Below are positions 8,335 through 16,523 of a DNA stretch of 56,255 nucleotides, one piece after another. The first letter of the stretch is position 1, and each line of letters starts with the position of its first letter. The translations under genes were made by a program, and so were the position numbers. Below the pieces are notes generated by a model, which was given only the letters and a program-made list of their open reading frames with translations, ran no database searches and had not been told where the DNA came from. This DNA is from an uncultured Clostridium sp. (GTDB taxonomy: Bacteria; Bacillota; Clostridia; TANB77; CAG-508), in the NCBI GenBank assembly GCA_947648215.1, contig CANSMW010000003.1, positions 1-56,255 on the forward strand. The letters run 5' to 3'.

Positions 8335-9319
8335 AAAGTTTAATATGAACAAGAAAAATCTAAAGTCAATTTTAGCAGTATTAATAGTTATATTAGTTTT
8401 AATATTTTTAGTAGGTATAGAAATAAATACAAATAAAGAGTACAGAAATATTGAAATAGATAATTCAAAACTAAATATATTTTTCTTTAATGTAGGACAA
8501 GCTGAAAGTATATTAATAACTAATAATAACAAAAATATGCTAATAGATTGTGGAAATGGCTCGGATGGAAAATATATTTCAAAATTTTTAAAAGAACAAG
8601 GTATAAATGAATTAGATTATTTAATAGGGACACATATAGATGAAGATCATATTGGTGGAATGCAAGAAATTCTAACAAATATAAAAGTTGGAACATTATA
8701 TATGCCATATAGTACATATGAAGGGAAACAATTTTATACACAATTAGAAGAATATATAAAAGAAAATAATATTAATCAGCAACAAATAGAAAAGTCACTA
8801 GAAAAAGAATACAGGCTAGAAAACGCAACGTGGAAATGTTTAAATGTAGATAATTCTAATCCAAGTGACAAAAATAAGTTTAATGATACATCAATAGTTA
8901 TTGAGCTTGAGTATGGAAGTACAAAATATCTATTTACAGGAGATTTAACAGATAATATAGATAGTAAGATACAAGGCTTGGAAAAAGTAGATGTACTAAA
9001 AGTAGCACATCATGGAGCAAAAGAATCAACATCGAGTGAATTTTTAAGCATAGTAAAACCAACTTATGCAATTATATCTGCGGGAAATAACAAGAATTAT
9101 AATCATCCAGACCAAAGTGTTATAGAAAGGCTAAAAGATATAGGAGTAGAAAAGAATAACGTATTTATAACAAGAGAACAAGGAACTATATGGATTAAAA
9201 GTGATGGTAGTAGTATAGTAATTGAAAAATTACAAGAGTTGAATTTAGATGGAGCAAGTAAGATAAGTTATAGGAGCATATTTGATATATGTTCTTATTT
9301 TTTTATTAGAATTAGTTAG
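8327..9319 (+). CDS. membrane-anchored MBL-fold (ComEC/Rec2-like) hydrolase
   Basis: A 330-residue protein. Residues about 14-32 form one hydrophobic segment, probably a signal anchor. The metallo-beta-lactamase domain follows: FFNVGQAESILI, LIDCGNG, the metal-binding THIDEDHIGG (H-x-D-x-D-H), TGDLTDN, and KVAHHGAKES. This matches the stand-alone ComEC-C-terminal type of MBL hydrolase. The start overlaps gajB by 8 nt with AAGGAG upstream, so it belongs to the defence operon. The last 20 residues (from about KISYRS) are hydrophobic and unlike the family, which may reflect a changed C-terminus at the end of the operon. It could act on extracellular or membrane-proximal nucleic acid; this is inference. 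Confidence 0.75.
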   Translation: MNKKFNMNKKNLKSILAVLIVILVLIFLVGIEINTNKEYRNIEIDNSKLNIFFFNVGQAESILITNNNKNMLIDCGNGSDGKYISKFLKEQGINELDYLIGTHIDEDHIGGMQEILTNIKVGTLYMPYSTYEGKQFYTQLEEYIKENNINQQQIEKSLEKEYRLENATWKCLNVDNSNPSDKNKFNDTSIVIELEYGSTKYLFTGDLTDNIDSKIQGLEKVDVLKVAHHGAKESTSSEFLSIVKPTYAIISAGNNKNYNHPDQSVIERLKDIGVEKNNVFITREQGTIWIKSDGSSIVIEKLQELNLDGASKISYRSIFDICSYFFIRIS

Positions 9320-9653
9320 AATCTTTTTGGTAAGGATTAGAGACGGCAGCATATTTGGTGCCATTAAATTGAATATAATCAGCCTTTAGTGCAGATTCAT
9401 CAAGTAGTTCTGAAGGAATATGATATTTTTCTGAATGTTTTTGAGAAGTATCTAAACAGGAAGCAAATCCATCTTCAATATAATCGACTTCAAATATAGT
9501 ATTTTTAGGCAATTTACTGTAATCATAATCAAGATTCTGCCTTAGCATATATCTTTGTAAATCATGAATAAAATCATCTATAAAAGAATCTTTCAAATTA
9601 CTTTTGTGAATAGCGTTATCTAAGCTATTTATAATTGGTTCAAATAAATTCAA
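9312..9653 (-). CDS. hypothetical protein
   Basis: A 113-residue protein read from a TTG start at 9653 with AAAGGAGG about 12 nt upstream. It converges on the MBL gene and overlaps its end by 8 nt. It is moderately acidic, has no membrane segment and contains the odd stretch DGFASCLDTSQKHSEKYHIP. I do not recognise the family. It lies downstream of the repressor gene on the same strand, so both may be expressed together as island regulators or cargo. Confidence 0.55.
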   Translation of the reverse strand: MNLFEPIINSLDNAIHKSNLKDSFIDDFIHDLQRYMLRQNLDYDYSKLPKNTIFEVDYIEDGFASCLDTSQKHSEKYHIPSELLDESALKADYIQFNGTKYAAVSNPYQKDSN

Positions 9654-9813
9654 AATATTAAGTAACCTCCTTTGATTAGATTTTATATATTTTTAATTGG
9701 AAAACAAAAGAAAAATATATAAGGGATAATGAAAATACTATAGCACAAAAATGAAAATAACTCAATAAGTTTTCCATAATTTGTTAAAATTACGAAAATG
9801 AGGTTAAAACAGA

Positions 9814-10221
9814 TTAATTATTATCAGAGTCCTTAGATAATGTAGAAGACAATCTTTTAAAAAATTGTTTATTTGCCTTTATGAAATCTCTAAAAAGATT
9901 TAATTGGTCTTGAGATATTTCTTCGCCTTCTTGAATAATCCCAAGTCTAATAAATTCTTTTTGCAAAAAACTAGCATCATTATTAACATATTCTTCAGGA
10001 TTTTTTATACTACTTAATCCTCTTAAATAGTCAATAGTACAAGAAAAATAGTTAGCAATAGCTTCTTCAACAATAGAATCTAAATTGGTACTATATCCAG
10101 TCTCATAATTACTAATAGTTTGCTGAGAACAACCTACTATCTTGGCAAGATCAGATTGCTTTAAACCTACTGATAATCTCAATTCCTTTAATTTGTTTTT
10201 TATCTCTTTTTCATTTTTCAC
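9814..10221 (-). CDS. XRE/Cro-family HTH repressor
   Basis: A 135-residue protein with an N-terminal helix-turn-helix: LRLSVGLKQSDLAKIVGCSQQTISNYETG is the classical Cro/CI pattern. The C-terminal half is helical and acidic. I place the start at the GTG at 10221, 10 nt after GGAG, rather than the GTG at 10230, which would sit 1 nt from the same GGAG. This leaves the CGG at 10222-10224 outside the coding sequence. The promoter upstream overlaps a palindrome (10263-10287), which fits autorepression. It probably controls excision or the island genes. Confidence 0.8.
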   Translation of the reverse strand: MKNEKEIKNKLKELRLSVGLKQSDLAKIVGCSQQTISNYETGYSTNLDSIVEEAIANYFSCTIDYLRGLSSIKNPEEYVNNDASFLQKEFIRLGIIQEGEEISQDQLNLFRDFIKANKQFFKRLSSTLSKDSDNN

Positions 10222-10262
10222 CCGAATCACACTCCAAAGATAAAATATTAAATTCTGTTTCT

Positions 10263-10292
10263 ATTATACAATTATGATTTGTATAATGTCAA
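10263..10292 (-). promoter_or_regulatory. promoter and operator of the repressor gene
   Basis: On the minus strand TTGACA (10292-10287) and TATAAT (10268-10263) are separated by 18 nt. The spacer and -10 are embedded in a palindrome with arms ATTATACAA (10263-10271) and TTGTATAAT (10279-10287). This is a textbook repressor site and likely binds the XRE protein encoded next to it. Confidence 0.7.
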
Positions 10293-10427
10293 GAATGGAT
10301 ACTATAAAAATAAGATGTTTTACTAATTTGATAAGTATATAACGAATATATCAATTCATTATATAGCACATATACAATCATAGTTGGTACAAAACAATGA
10401 TTTTTTCAAAAAAATTAAAAAAAAGTA

Positions 10428-10456
10428 TTGACATACAATTTATATTGGTATACAAT
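10428..10456 (+). promoter_or_regulatory. promoter of the excisionase-like gene
   Basis: TTGACA at 10428-10433 and TACAAT at 10451-10456 are spaced by 17 nt. The surrounding words TACAATTTATA and TATACAAT resemble half-sites of the palindrome at 10263, so the same XRE repressor may hold this promoter off. Confidence 0.65.
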
Positions 10457-10535
10457 CACAATATACTAATAGTAATTGTACAGAAATATTTAAAAAGGAT
10501 TAAATATTTTCATATTAATGATTGGAGATGAGGAA

Positions 10536-10847
10536 ATGGCAGAGCAAATTTTAACAACAAAAGAGGCTTGTATTTATTTAGGAGTAAGCTATTGGACTTT
10601 GATACATAAATTGGTAAAAGAAATTCCACATATAAGAATAGGAAAAAGAGGAAATATTAGGTTCAGAAAAAGCACATTAGATAAGTATTTAGATGAACAA
10701 GAAAAGAAAAACGAAGATAATTTAGAACAAGACCTAACTCCAAATAGAAGAGAAGAAACTATAGTAGAACTTAGAGAAAAGTATAACAAGACAAACAAAG
10801 GAAAATCAATAGAAGAAATAATGCAAACTGTTAGATCCATAAGGTAA
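10536..10847 (+). CDS. excisionase-family HTH protein
   Basis: A 103-residue protein. The first 55 residues (LTTKEACIYLGVSYWTLIHKLVKEIPHIRIGKRGNIRFRKSTLDKYL) are the MerR-like helix-turn-helix of the excisionase/AlpA family. The rest is a charged helical tail. I choose ATG 10536 because GGAG lies 8 nt before it. Such genes usually precede an integrase, but here the next gene is host yebC and no integrase is seen. It may act with a recombinase in trans, or be left over from a larger element. Confidence 0.75.
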   Translation: MAEQILTTKEACIYLGVSYWTLIHKLVKEIPHIRIGKRGNIRFRKSTLDKYLDEQEKKNEDNLEQDLTPNRREETIVELREKYNKTNKGKSIEEIMQTVRSIR

Positions 10848-10876
10848 TTTAATGATATTAAAAGCAATTTATTTGT

Positions 10877-10913
10877 AAAAAGGCTACACAAATAAAAAAT
10901 AATGTGATACAAT
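10877..10913 (+). promoter_or_regulatory. second copy of the yebC promoter region
   Basis: AAAAAGGCTACACAA at 10877-10891 repeats the string at 2321-2335 and is followed by GATACAAT. It lies about 100 nt ahead of the functional yebC start. The island right end therefore seems to carry its own copy of the yebC control region. Confidence 0.45.
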
Positions 10914-10985
10914 AAAAAACGAAAATTATAAGATAAAGGATTTAAAGCCTTGAAATATATGGAAAATTAGAAGGAGGAGAAAGAT

Positions 10986-11713
10986 ATGAGTCGGTCATTC
11001 AAAGTGGCATAATATTCAAGCGAAAAAAGGAAAAGCAGATGCAGCAAGGGGGAAAGTGTTTACCAAATTAGGAAGAGAATTATTAGTAGCAGTAAAACAA
11101 GGTGGACCAGATCCGGCACGGTAACTCAAAATTAAAAGATATTATTGCAAAATGTAAGGCAGCGAATATGCCAAATGATACGATTAATAATGCTATCAAA
11201 AAAGCAGCAGGAGCAGGAAATAGTGAAAATTATGAAGAAGTAACTTATGAGGGATATGGACCAAATGGAGTAGCTGTTATTGTAGAGGGTAGTACAGATA
11301 ATCGTAATAGAACAGCAGCAGATGTAAGGCATGCTTTTGATAAATGTGGTGGAAATTTAGGAACCACTGGTTGTGTATCATATTTATTTGAACGAAAAGG
11401 TGTTATGGTGATTGATAAAGAAACCACCAGTCAGTCGGAAGATGATTTAATGATGATTGCACTAGAAGCAGGAGCTGAGGACTTTAGTGTTGAAGAAGAA
11501 TGTTATGAAATTACCACCTCACCAGAAGAATTTTCAAATGTTCGTGAAGCATTAGAAAAACAAGGATTAGAGTTTGTGGAGGCAGAAGTAAGCCAAGTAC
11601 CAAGTACCTATGTAGCATTAGATGAAAAAGCTTCTGAAAGAATGCAAAGATTAATTGATATGTTAGATGATTTAGATGATGTGATGAATGTGTATCATAA
11701 CTGGGAAGAGTAA
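10986..11713 (+). CDS. yebC: YebC/TACO1-family protein with two CGGT frameshift sites
   Basis: The protein is YebC from start to end if one C is skipped at each of two CGGT sites: 10992-10995 (after AGT) and 11119-11122 (after GCA). The reading is then [44 protein letters not shown] and so on to 11713, giving about 241 residues, the normal family length. In the zero frame translation would stop after 8 codons, and again after DPAR. YebC proteins act in translation of difficult sequences or as transcriptional regulators. The RBS is GAAGGAGGAG at 10971-10980. The body of the gene is well conserved and not decayed. It is rebuilt by the island right end. Either CGGN is decoded as Gly here, or the gene is broken twice; the many parallel cases favour the first. 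Confidence 0.85.
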
Positions 11714-11770
11714 AAGGTGTATTTCCTTATACAACAAAGTTTAAGTTAATAATTTGTTCTAAAATAAAAG

Positions 11771-11810
11771 ACAATAGCATATATATATTATATGTTATTG
11801 TTTTTTTATG
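11771..11810 (+). terminator. terminator after yebC
   Basis: An AT-rich hairpin (ACAATAGCATATA / TATATGTTATTGT) is followed by seven T residues. It closes the yebC transcript ahead of the sporulation operon. Confidence 0.7.
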
Positions 11811-11816
11811 GTATTG

Positions 11817-11843
11817 TAAGGGCGATTTTAATCGCCTGTTCAT
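11817..11843. repeat. REP-like palindrome (AGGGGCGATT type)
   Basis: GTAAGGGCGATTTTAATCGCCTG forms a small palindrome (GGCGATT / AATCGCC). Related units occur at 14024, 22085, 22137 and 47683 in this window, all between genes. They are GC-richer than their surroundings. This looks like an interspersed extragenic palindromic repeat family. Confidence 0.6.
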
Positions 11844-11886
11844 TGTAGAATACGGCAGTACGATAGAAAACAGAAAGGACAAACCT

Positions 11887-12837
11887 ATGTCAAATATACG
11901 AGAAATTATTGCATATTTTCCTAAAAGAATTCAAAAAGGATTAGATGGAGCACTTTCTAAAATAACCTCACAAGATGGTATGATACTACTAGAGGAAATT
12001 CGTGTTCGTTCTGGAAAACCGATTATTTTACGATATACCAATCAAGAACAAATATTAGAAAGCTATCTTCCTTCACAAGAAGAAATTTTAGAAATCTTAC
12101 AGGCAATTTGCCATAATTCCATTTATTCTTACCAAAATCAAATTTGCAATGGCTTTATTACCTTAAAAGGAGGGCACCGTGTTGGTATTACGGGAAGCAG
12201 TGTTGTGGTAGATGGAAAAGTAACCAATATGAATTATATTTCAAGTCTTAATTTTAGAATAGCAAAACAAATTATTGGAGCAAGTAATCGTATTTTAAAA
12301 TATGTTCTAAATGTAGAAGAAAACACAGTCTACAATACCCTTATTATCTCACCACCAGGAGCAGGAAAAACCACCATGCTTCGTGATTTAATACGAAAAA
12401 TTAGTAGTGGCATGGAGCAAATTCGTTTTAAAGGAATGACCGTAGGGTTAGTTGATGAAAGAGGAGAAATTGCCGCAAGTTATAAAGGAATTCCACAAAA
12501 TGAAGTAGGTACCAGAACCGATGTGCTAGATAATATTCCCAAATCCATTGGTATGCAAATGATGATTCGTTCTATGGCACCAGAAGTAATTATTGCCGAT
12601 GAAATTGGAAATGAGGAAGATGTAAAAGCAATTCATTATGCCGTGTGTTCTGGAATTAAAGGAATTTTTACTGTACATGGAACCACCATGGAAGACATCC
12701 AATTAAACCCATGTATTGGCAAACTAATCGATTTACATATTTTTGAAAGACTGATTTTTTTAGATGAAAAACAAAAAGGAGAAGTAAAAAAAGTATATTT
12801 ATTAGGAGGCATGGGAGAAGAATATATGCTTGCTTAA
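11887..12837 (+). CDS. spoIIIAA: stage III sporulation protein AA (ATPase)
   Basis: A 316-residue secretion-type ATPase. The Walker A motif is SPPGAGKTTMLRD (about residues 157-169), with Walker B-region VGLVDERGEI and EVIIADEIGNEED, as in SpoIIIAA/PilT-like ATPases. The N-terminal ring-building domain contains VRSGKPIILRY and HRVGITGS. It is the first gene of the eight-gene spoIIIA operon, whose products form the feeding-tube channel between mother cell and forespore with SpoIIQ. In known sporulators the operon is under sigma-E. All parts of the protein read in one frame without a CGG site. Confidence 0.95.
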   Translation: MSNIREIIAYFPKRIQKGLDGALSKITSQDGMILLEEIRVRSGKPIILRYTNQEQILESYLPSQEEILEILQAICHNSIYSYQNQICNGFITLKGGHRVGITGSSVVVDGKVTNMNYISSLNFRIAKQIIGASNRILKYVLNVEENTVYNTLIISPPGAGKTTMLRDLIRKISSGMEQIRFKGMTVGLVDERGEIAASYKGIPQNEVGTRTDVLDNIPKSIGMQMMIRSMAPEVIIADEIGNEEDVKAIHYAVCSGIKGIFTVHGTTMEDIQLNPCIGKLIDLHIFERLIFLDEKQKGEVKKVYLLGGMGEEYMLA

Positions 12838-12907
12838 AAAAATTAAAAACTTTGGTTCTAAAATTAAGACAAGCAGAATATACATATATAAGAGAGGTAA
12901 AATACAT

Positions 12908-13417
12908 ATGATAATAGTAAAAGGAATGTTACTACTCGCAGTTTTTATTGGTTGCGTCTATACAGGAAGAATTCTATCGGACCAATATAAAAAACGAGTA
13001 GAAGAATTAAAAGAAATGAAAAAAATGTTACTAGGTTTAGAAACCAAAATGAAATATACCTATGAAATATTGCCAGAGATTTTTTTAGAAATTGCACAAA
13101 ATGCCAAACAAACGATAAAAGAAATATTTGAAAAAGCCTCTTCGTTTATGAAAGAGAAAACAGCAACAGAAGCTTGGGTAGAAGCTTTGCAAACCACAAA
13201 AACAAACATGGCAAAAGAAGATATAGAAGTGCTAGAAGGATTTGGAAAACTCCTTGGAAAAACCGATATGGAAGGACAAGTTGGTCAAATTGAACTAACA
13301 AATGAATTTTTAGATACACAAATTGGAAAAGCAGAAAAAGAGCTTGCAAAAAACGAAAAACTATACAAAACACTAGGAACCGTTTGTGGAGCTGCATTCG
13401 TTATTTTATTAATATGA
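12908..13417 (+). CDS. spoIIIAB: stage III sporulation protein AB
   Basis: A 169-residue protein starting at ATG 12908 (AGAGG 9 nt upstream). An in-frame extension back to 12830 exists but would overlap spoIIIAA and lacks an RBS. One N-terminal membrane segment (GMLLLAVFIGCVYTGRIL) precedes a coiled region and a hydrophobic C-terminus (GTVCGAAFVILLI). It resembles type II secretion GspF-like proteins, as SpoIIIAB does. Length is near the Bacillus protein (about 171). It is part of the spoIIIA operon. Confidence 0.92.
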   Translation: MIIVKGMLLLAVFIGCVYTGRILSDQYKKRVEELKEMKKMLLGLETKMKYTYEILPEIFLEIAQNAKQTIKEIFEKASSFMKEKTATEAWVEALQTTKTNMAKEDIEVLEGFGKLLGKTDMEGQVGQIELTNEFLDTQIGKAEKELAKNEKLYKTLGTVCGAAFVILLI

Positions 13418-13426
13418 GGAGGAAAT

Positions 13427-13621
13427 ATGGACATTAATTTACTATTTAAAATAGCTGCCATTGGAATTTTAGTTGCAGTATTACATCAAGTATTAGTAAG
13501 AGCAGGAAGAGAAGACCAAGCAATGATGACAACTCTAGCAGGCTTAGTAATCGTTCTTACTATGGTAATAAAGGAAATTAGCACATTATTTGATACGGTT
13601 CGAACCATATTTAGTTTGTAA
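13427..13621 (+). CDS. spoIIIAC: stage III sporulation protein AC
   Basis: A 64-residue membrane protein with two hydrophobic helices: LLFKIAAIGILVAVLHQVLV and AMMTTLAGLVIVLTMVI, followed by EISTLFDTVRTIF. This is the normal size and pattern of SpoIIIAC, a small integral subunit of the channel. It starts 9 nt after spoIIIAB with GAGGAGG as RBS. Confidence 0.93.
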   Translation: MDINLLFKIAAIGILVAVLHQVLVRAGREDQAMMTTLAGLVIVLTMVIKEISTLFDTVRTIFSL

Positions 13622-13634
13622 AGAGGAAAAAGAT

Positions 13635-14021
13635 ATGGAAATAATAAAAATTATTGGAATTGCCTTCTTAGCGGTTATTATTATCTTAATTTTAAAACAA
13701 TACAGACCAGAATTTGCCATGTATACAAGCATCATAGCAGGAGCCCTAATTCTTTTTTTAAGTATTGGAAAATTAGATGGTATCATTCAATTATTAAATA
13801 CCCTTGCAACCAAAACGCAAGGAAATGGTCAATTTTTAGGAGTGTTATTAAAGATGACAGGAATTGCATTTTTAACGGAATTTGCAGTTAGTATATGTAA
13901 AGATTCAGGCGAAACGGCTATTGCAAACAAAGTTGATTTAGGAGGAAAAATTATCATAGTCGCTATTTCGGTTCCTATCATATCAACCCTATTAGAAACC
14001 ATCATCAAAATCTTACCATAA
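13635..14021 (+). CDS. spoIIIAD: stage III sporulation protein AD
   Basis: A 128-residue membrane protein from ATG 13635 (AGAGG upstream). It has several hydrophobic helices, starting IIKIIGIAFLAVIIILILKQYRPEFA, and the family segment TGIAFLTEFAVSICKDSGE. A longer frame from 13590 overlaps spoIIIAC and is not needed. The length is close to Bacillus SpoIIIAD (133). It belongs to the spoIIIA channel. Confidence 0.93.
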   Translation: MEIIKIIGIAFLAVIIILILKQYRPEFAMYTSIIAGALILFLSIGKLDGIIQLLNTLATKTQGNGQFLGVLLKMTGIAFLTEFAVSICKDSGETAIANKVDLGGKIIIVAISVPIISTLLETIIKILP

Positions 14022-14023
14022 AC

Positions 14024-14042
14024 GTAGGGGGCGATGCCCAGA
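14024..14042. repeat. short REP-like unit between spoIIIAD and spoIIIAE
   Basis: CGTAGGGGGCGATGCCCAG resembles the GTAGGGGCGAT repeat family seen at four other places in the window. Only one half of the palindrome is well preserved (GGGC / GCCC). Confidence 0.4.
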
Positions 14043-14055
14043 AAGGAAACGAAAG

Positions 14056-15205
14056 ATGAAAAAATTATATAGAATAATCCTCGTATTCCTTGTATTTTTA
14101 CAAATAACAACCATATGCTATGGAGCAAGCGAAGAAATCCTGCAAAGCCAGTCGGACATGCTAAACATTAAAGAATTTGTAACCCAAGCCAATAAGTATA
14201 CCGAAGAGTCCTTCGATGGACTTGACGCAGGAGCCTTATTAAAAGAAGCAATACAAGGAAATATCGATAACCAAACCATTTTGCAAAAAATAGGCAAAAT
14301 ATTTGGAAAAGAAATAAAAGATACCTTACGAACCATACGGAACTATTATTGTTATTATTGTTATTCATAGTGTACTAAAATCCATTAGTGATAGCTTAGA
14401 AAACAAAAGCATTTCACAAATAACCTACTATGTACAATACATATTAATCGTAACCCTCATTATGAGTAATTTTGCCGATATTATTGGGTTAGCCAAAAAC
14501 ACCATTCAAAATCTCGTCGGTTTTAGTTATACCTTATTACCCATATTATTAACCCTTATGATGACCACAGGAAATATCGTTTCTGCAAGTGCCGTACAAC
14601 CCATTCTTCTATTTCTAATTACTTTTATTGGAAACATGATTACCACATTTCTATTACCACTTATTTTAATTGGAACGGCACTAAGTATTATCTCAAAAGT
14701 ATCGGACAAGGTACAAATTGATAAACTAGCAAAATACTTTAAAAGTAGTGTGGTATGGATGTTAGGAATTGTACTTACCATATTTGTTGGGGTGCTCTCC
14801 TTAGAAGGAAGCCTTACAAGCAGTGTAGATGGAGTTACCGCAAAAACCGCCAAAGCAGCAGTATCAAACTTTATTCCGGTGGTTGGTAAGATTTTAGGAG
14901 ATGCTGTTGATACTGTAATTGGATGTAGTAACATTTTAAAAAATGCAGTAGGAATTGTAGGAGTCATTGTGGTGATTGGAATTTGCATCATCCCAATTAT
15001 TAAGTTAAGCATTCTAACCATAACCTATTACATAACCTCAGCCCTGTGCCAGCCAATTGCAGACGACAAAATTGTATCCTTATTATCTGGTATGGGAGAT
15101 ACCTTCAAAGTATTACTGGCAATGTTAATATCTGTTTCAGTTATGCTCATGATTGGTATTACCCTAGTGATAAAAATCTCCAACAGTGGATTAATGTATC
15201 GTTAG
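14056..15205 (+). CDS. spoIIIAE: stage III sporulation protein AE with one CGGA frameshift site
   Basis: A membrane protein of about 382 residues when CGGA at 14338-14341 (after ATA) is read as a single Gly. The N-terminus has a signal peptide (LYRIILVFLVFLQITTICYGAS) and the SpoIIIAE pattern LLKEAIQGN. After the site the sequence runs on as IGTIIVIIVIHSVLKSISDSL, then six or more membrane helices to 15205. The total matches the normal family length (about 400). In the zero frame it stops 10 codons after the CGG, inside the first membrane helix. Both halves are well conserved and the rest of the operon is intact, so loss of function seems unlikely. Confidence 0.88.
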
Positions 15206-15218
15206 GGGGGGAAGGAAA

Positions 15219-15846
15219 ATGATTGAACATATTAGCAATTGGGCAGAACAAATCATTGTTGCAGTGATTATTGCAACAATAATTGAAATGATTTTGCCAA
15301 ATGGAAATAATAAAAAATATGTAAAAGCAGTAATTGGAGTGTATATTTTATTTACCATTATTTCTCCCATCTTCAAAAATGGAATGAATCTAGATTTTGA
15401 AAAAAGCGATTATGAAAAATACTTCAAACCAGATGAAACCTATATGGCGATGTCAGAAAGCCTTGTCTCACATAATAATCAGTCGGTAGAGGATATTTAT
15501 AAAATGAATTTAAAAGAAGATATGAAACAAAAACTACAAGAAAAAGGATATAAAGCAGAAAAAATGGAAGTTCAAATTGAACTAGAAGAAGAAAAAAATT
15601 ATGGAAGAGTAAAGGAAATAACCTTAACGATTTCTAAAATGCAAGAAGACCAAAAAGAAAGTTCCAATATTCGCATTTCACAGGTAAATACTATCCAAAT
15701 AGGAAATACGATACCGTCCCAAGATACACGGGCAAGAAGAAAGTGGAGGTAATGTTTCTACGAGTGAAAAAAGGGAACTAAAAGCTTACTTATCTGGCGT
15801 CTACGAAGTAAAACAAAAGAATATCAAAATCAATGAAGAAACTTAA
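15219..15846 (+). CDS. spoIIIAF: stage III sporulation protein AF with one CGGG frameshift site
   Basis: The N-terminus has two membrane helices (QIIVAVIIATIIEMILP and YVKAVIGVYILFTIISPIF), as in SpoIIIAF. CGGG at 15729-15732, after ACA, must be read as one Gly to continue QEESGGNVSTSEK and AYLSGVYEVKQKNIKI to the stop at 15844. The result is about 208 residues, the size of Bacillus SpoIIIAF (206). The zero frame ends after TRARRKWR, losing the conserved C-terminal ring-building segment. The gene lies 13 nt after spoIIIAE. Confidence 0.85.
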
Positions 15847-15864
15847 GAAAAGGAGGGAAGCCAT

Positions 15865-16479
15865 ATGTTAAAAGAAAAAATAAAAACTCTTATGGTAAAA
15901 CAAGAGGGAAAGGACACGAAGAAGAAAATAGAAAATATAGTGGTTTTCATCATTATTGCGATTATTACCATTATTACCATTAATACGATATGGAGTGGAG
16001 ATAAGAAAAAAACACCAAAACAAGAACAAACCACTACGATAACTAAGACATTAGCCGAAGAACCAAAAGAAGAAACAGTAGAAGAAAACCAAGAAATAGA
16101 AACAAAACTTGAAAACATACTTTCTCATATTAGTGGAGTTGGAAAAGTAAAAGTACTCATTAGTTATTCCGAAAGTAGTGAAGTCGTTGCCATGTATAAC
16201 GAAAACAGTAAAAGTAGTCAAATTGAAGAAACTGACTCAGGAGGGGGAACCAGAGTAACCGTGCAAGAAGATAGGCAAAAAGACATCATCTATCAAGAGG
16301 AAGATGGGGGAAAAATTCCCATTACACAAAAAATTGTTAGCCCCAAAATAGAAGGAGCAATTGTAACCGCCGAAGGTGCAGGAAGTGCCAATGTAAAAAA
16401 TGACATCATACTAGCAGTAGAAGCTGTTACCGGTTTAAGTAGCCATAAAATACAAGTGTTTGAAATGAGGAAAGATTAA
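15865..16479 (+). CDS. spoIIIAG: stage III sporulation protein AG
   Basis: A 204-residue protein with one membrane helix (IVVFIIIAIITIITINTIW, residues about 27-46) and an extracytoplasmic domain. Conserved elements are LENILSHISGVGKVKVLISYSES, the GGGTRVTVQED segment and PKIEGAIVTAEGAG ahead of the ring-building motif. SpoIIIAG forms the large ring of the sporulation channel. The RBS is AAAGGAGGG. It has no CGG site. Confidence 0.93.
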   Translation: MLKEKIKTLMVKQEGKDTKKKIENIVVFIIIAIITIITINTIWSGDKKKTPKQEQTTTITKTLAEEPKEETVEENQEIETKLENILSHISGVGKVKVLISYSESSEVVAMYNENSKSSQIEETDSGGGTRVTVQEDRQKDIIYQEEDGGKIPITQKIVSPKIEGAIVTAEGAGSANVKNDIILAVEAVTGLSSHKIQVFEMRKD

Positions 16480-16523
16480 AAGGCAAGCTAATTTTACAAG
16501 TTAAGAGAAAGGATTAGAAAAAT

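Larger units (their letters stand above)
2445..11013. mobile_element. defence island integrated into yebC
   Basis: The left junction is the yebC fragment ending at 2444 and the right junction is within codons 7-10 of the rebuilt yebC at 11005-11013; both carry TGGCATAAT. The interior holds AbiE, a metallophosphoesterase, Gabija GajA/GajB, an MBL-fold protein, a small unknown protein, a repressor on the minus strand and an excisionase-like protein. The right end supplies a new promoter and new first codons for yebC, a known strategy of integrative elements that target gene starts. No integrase gene is present, so the island is either a remnant or depends on a recombinase elsewhere. Confidence 0.7.
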
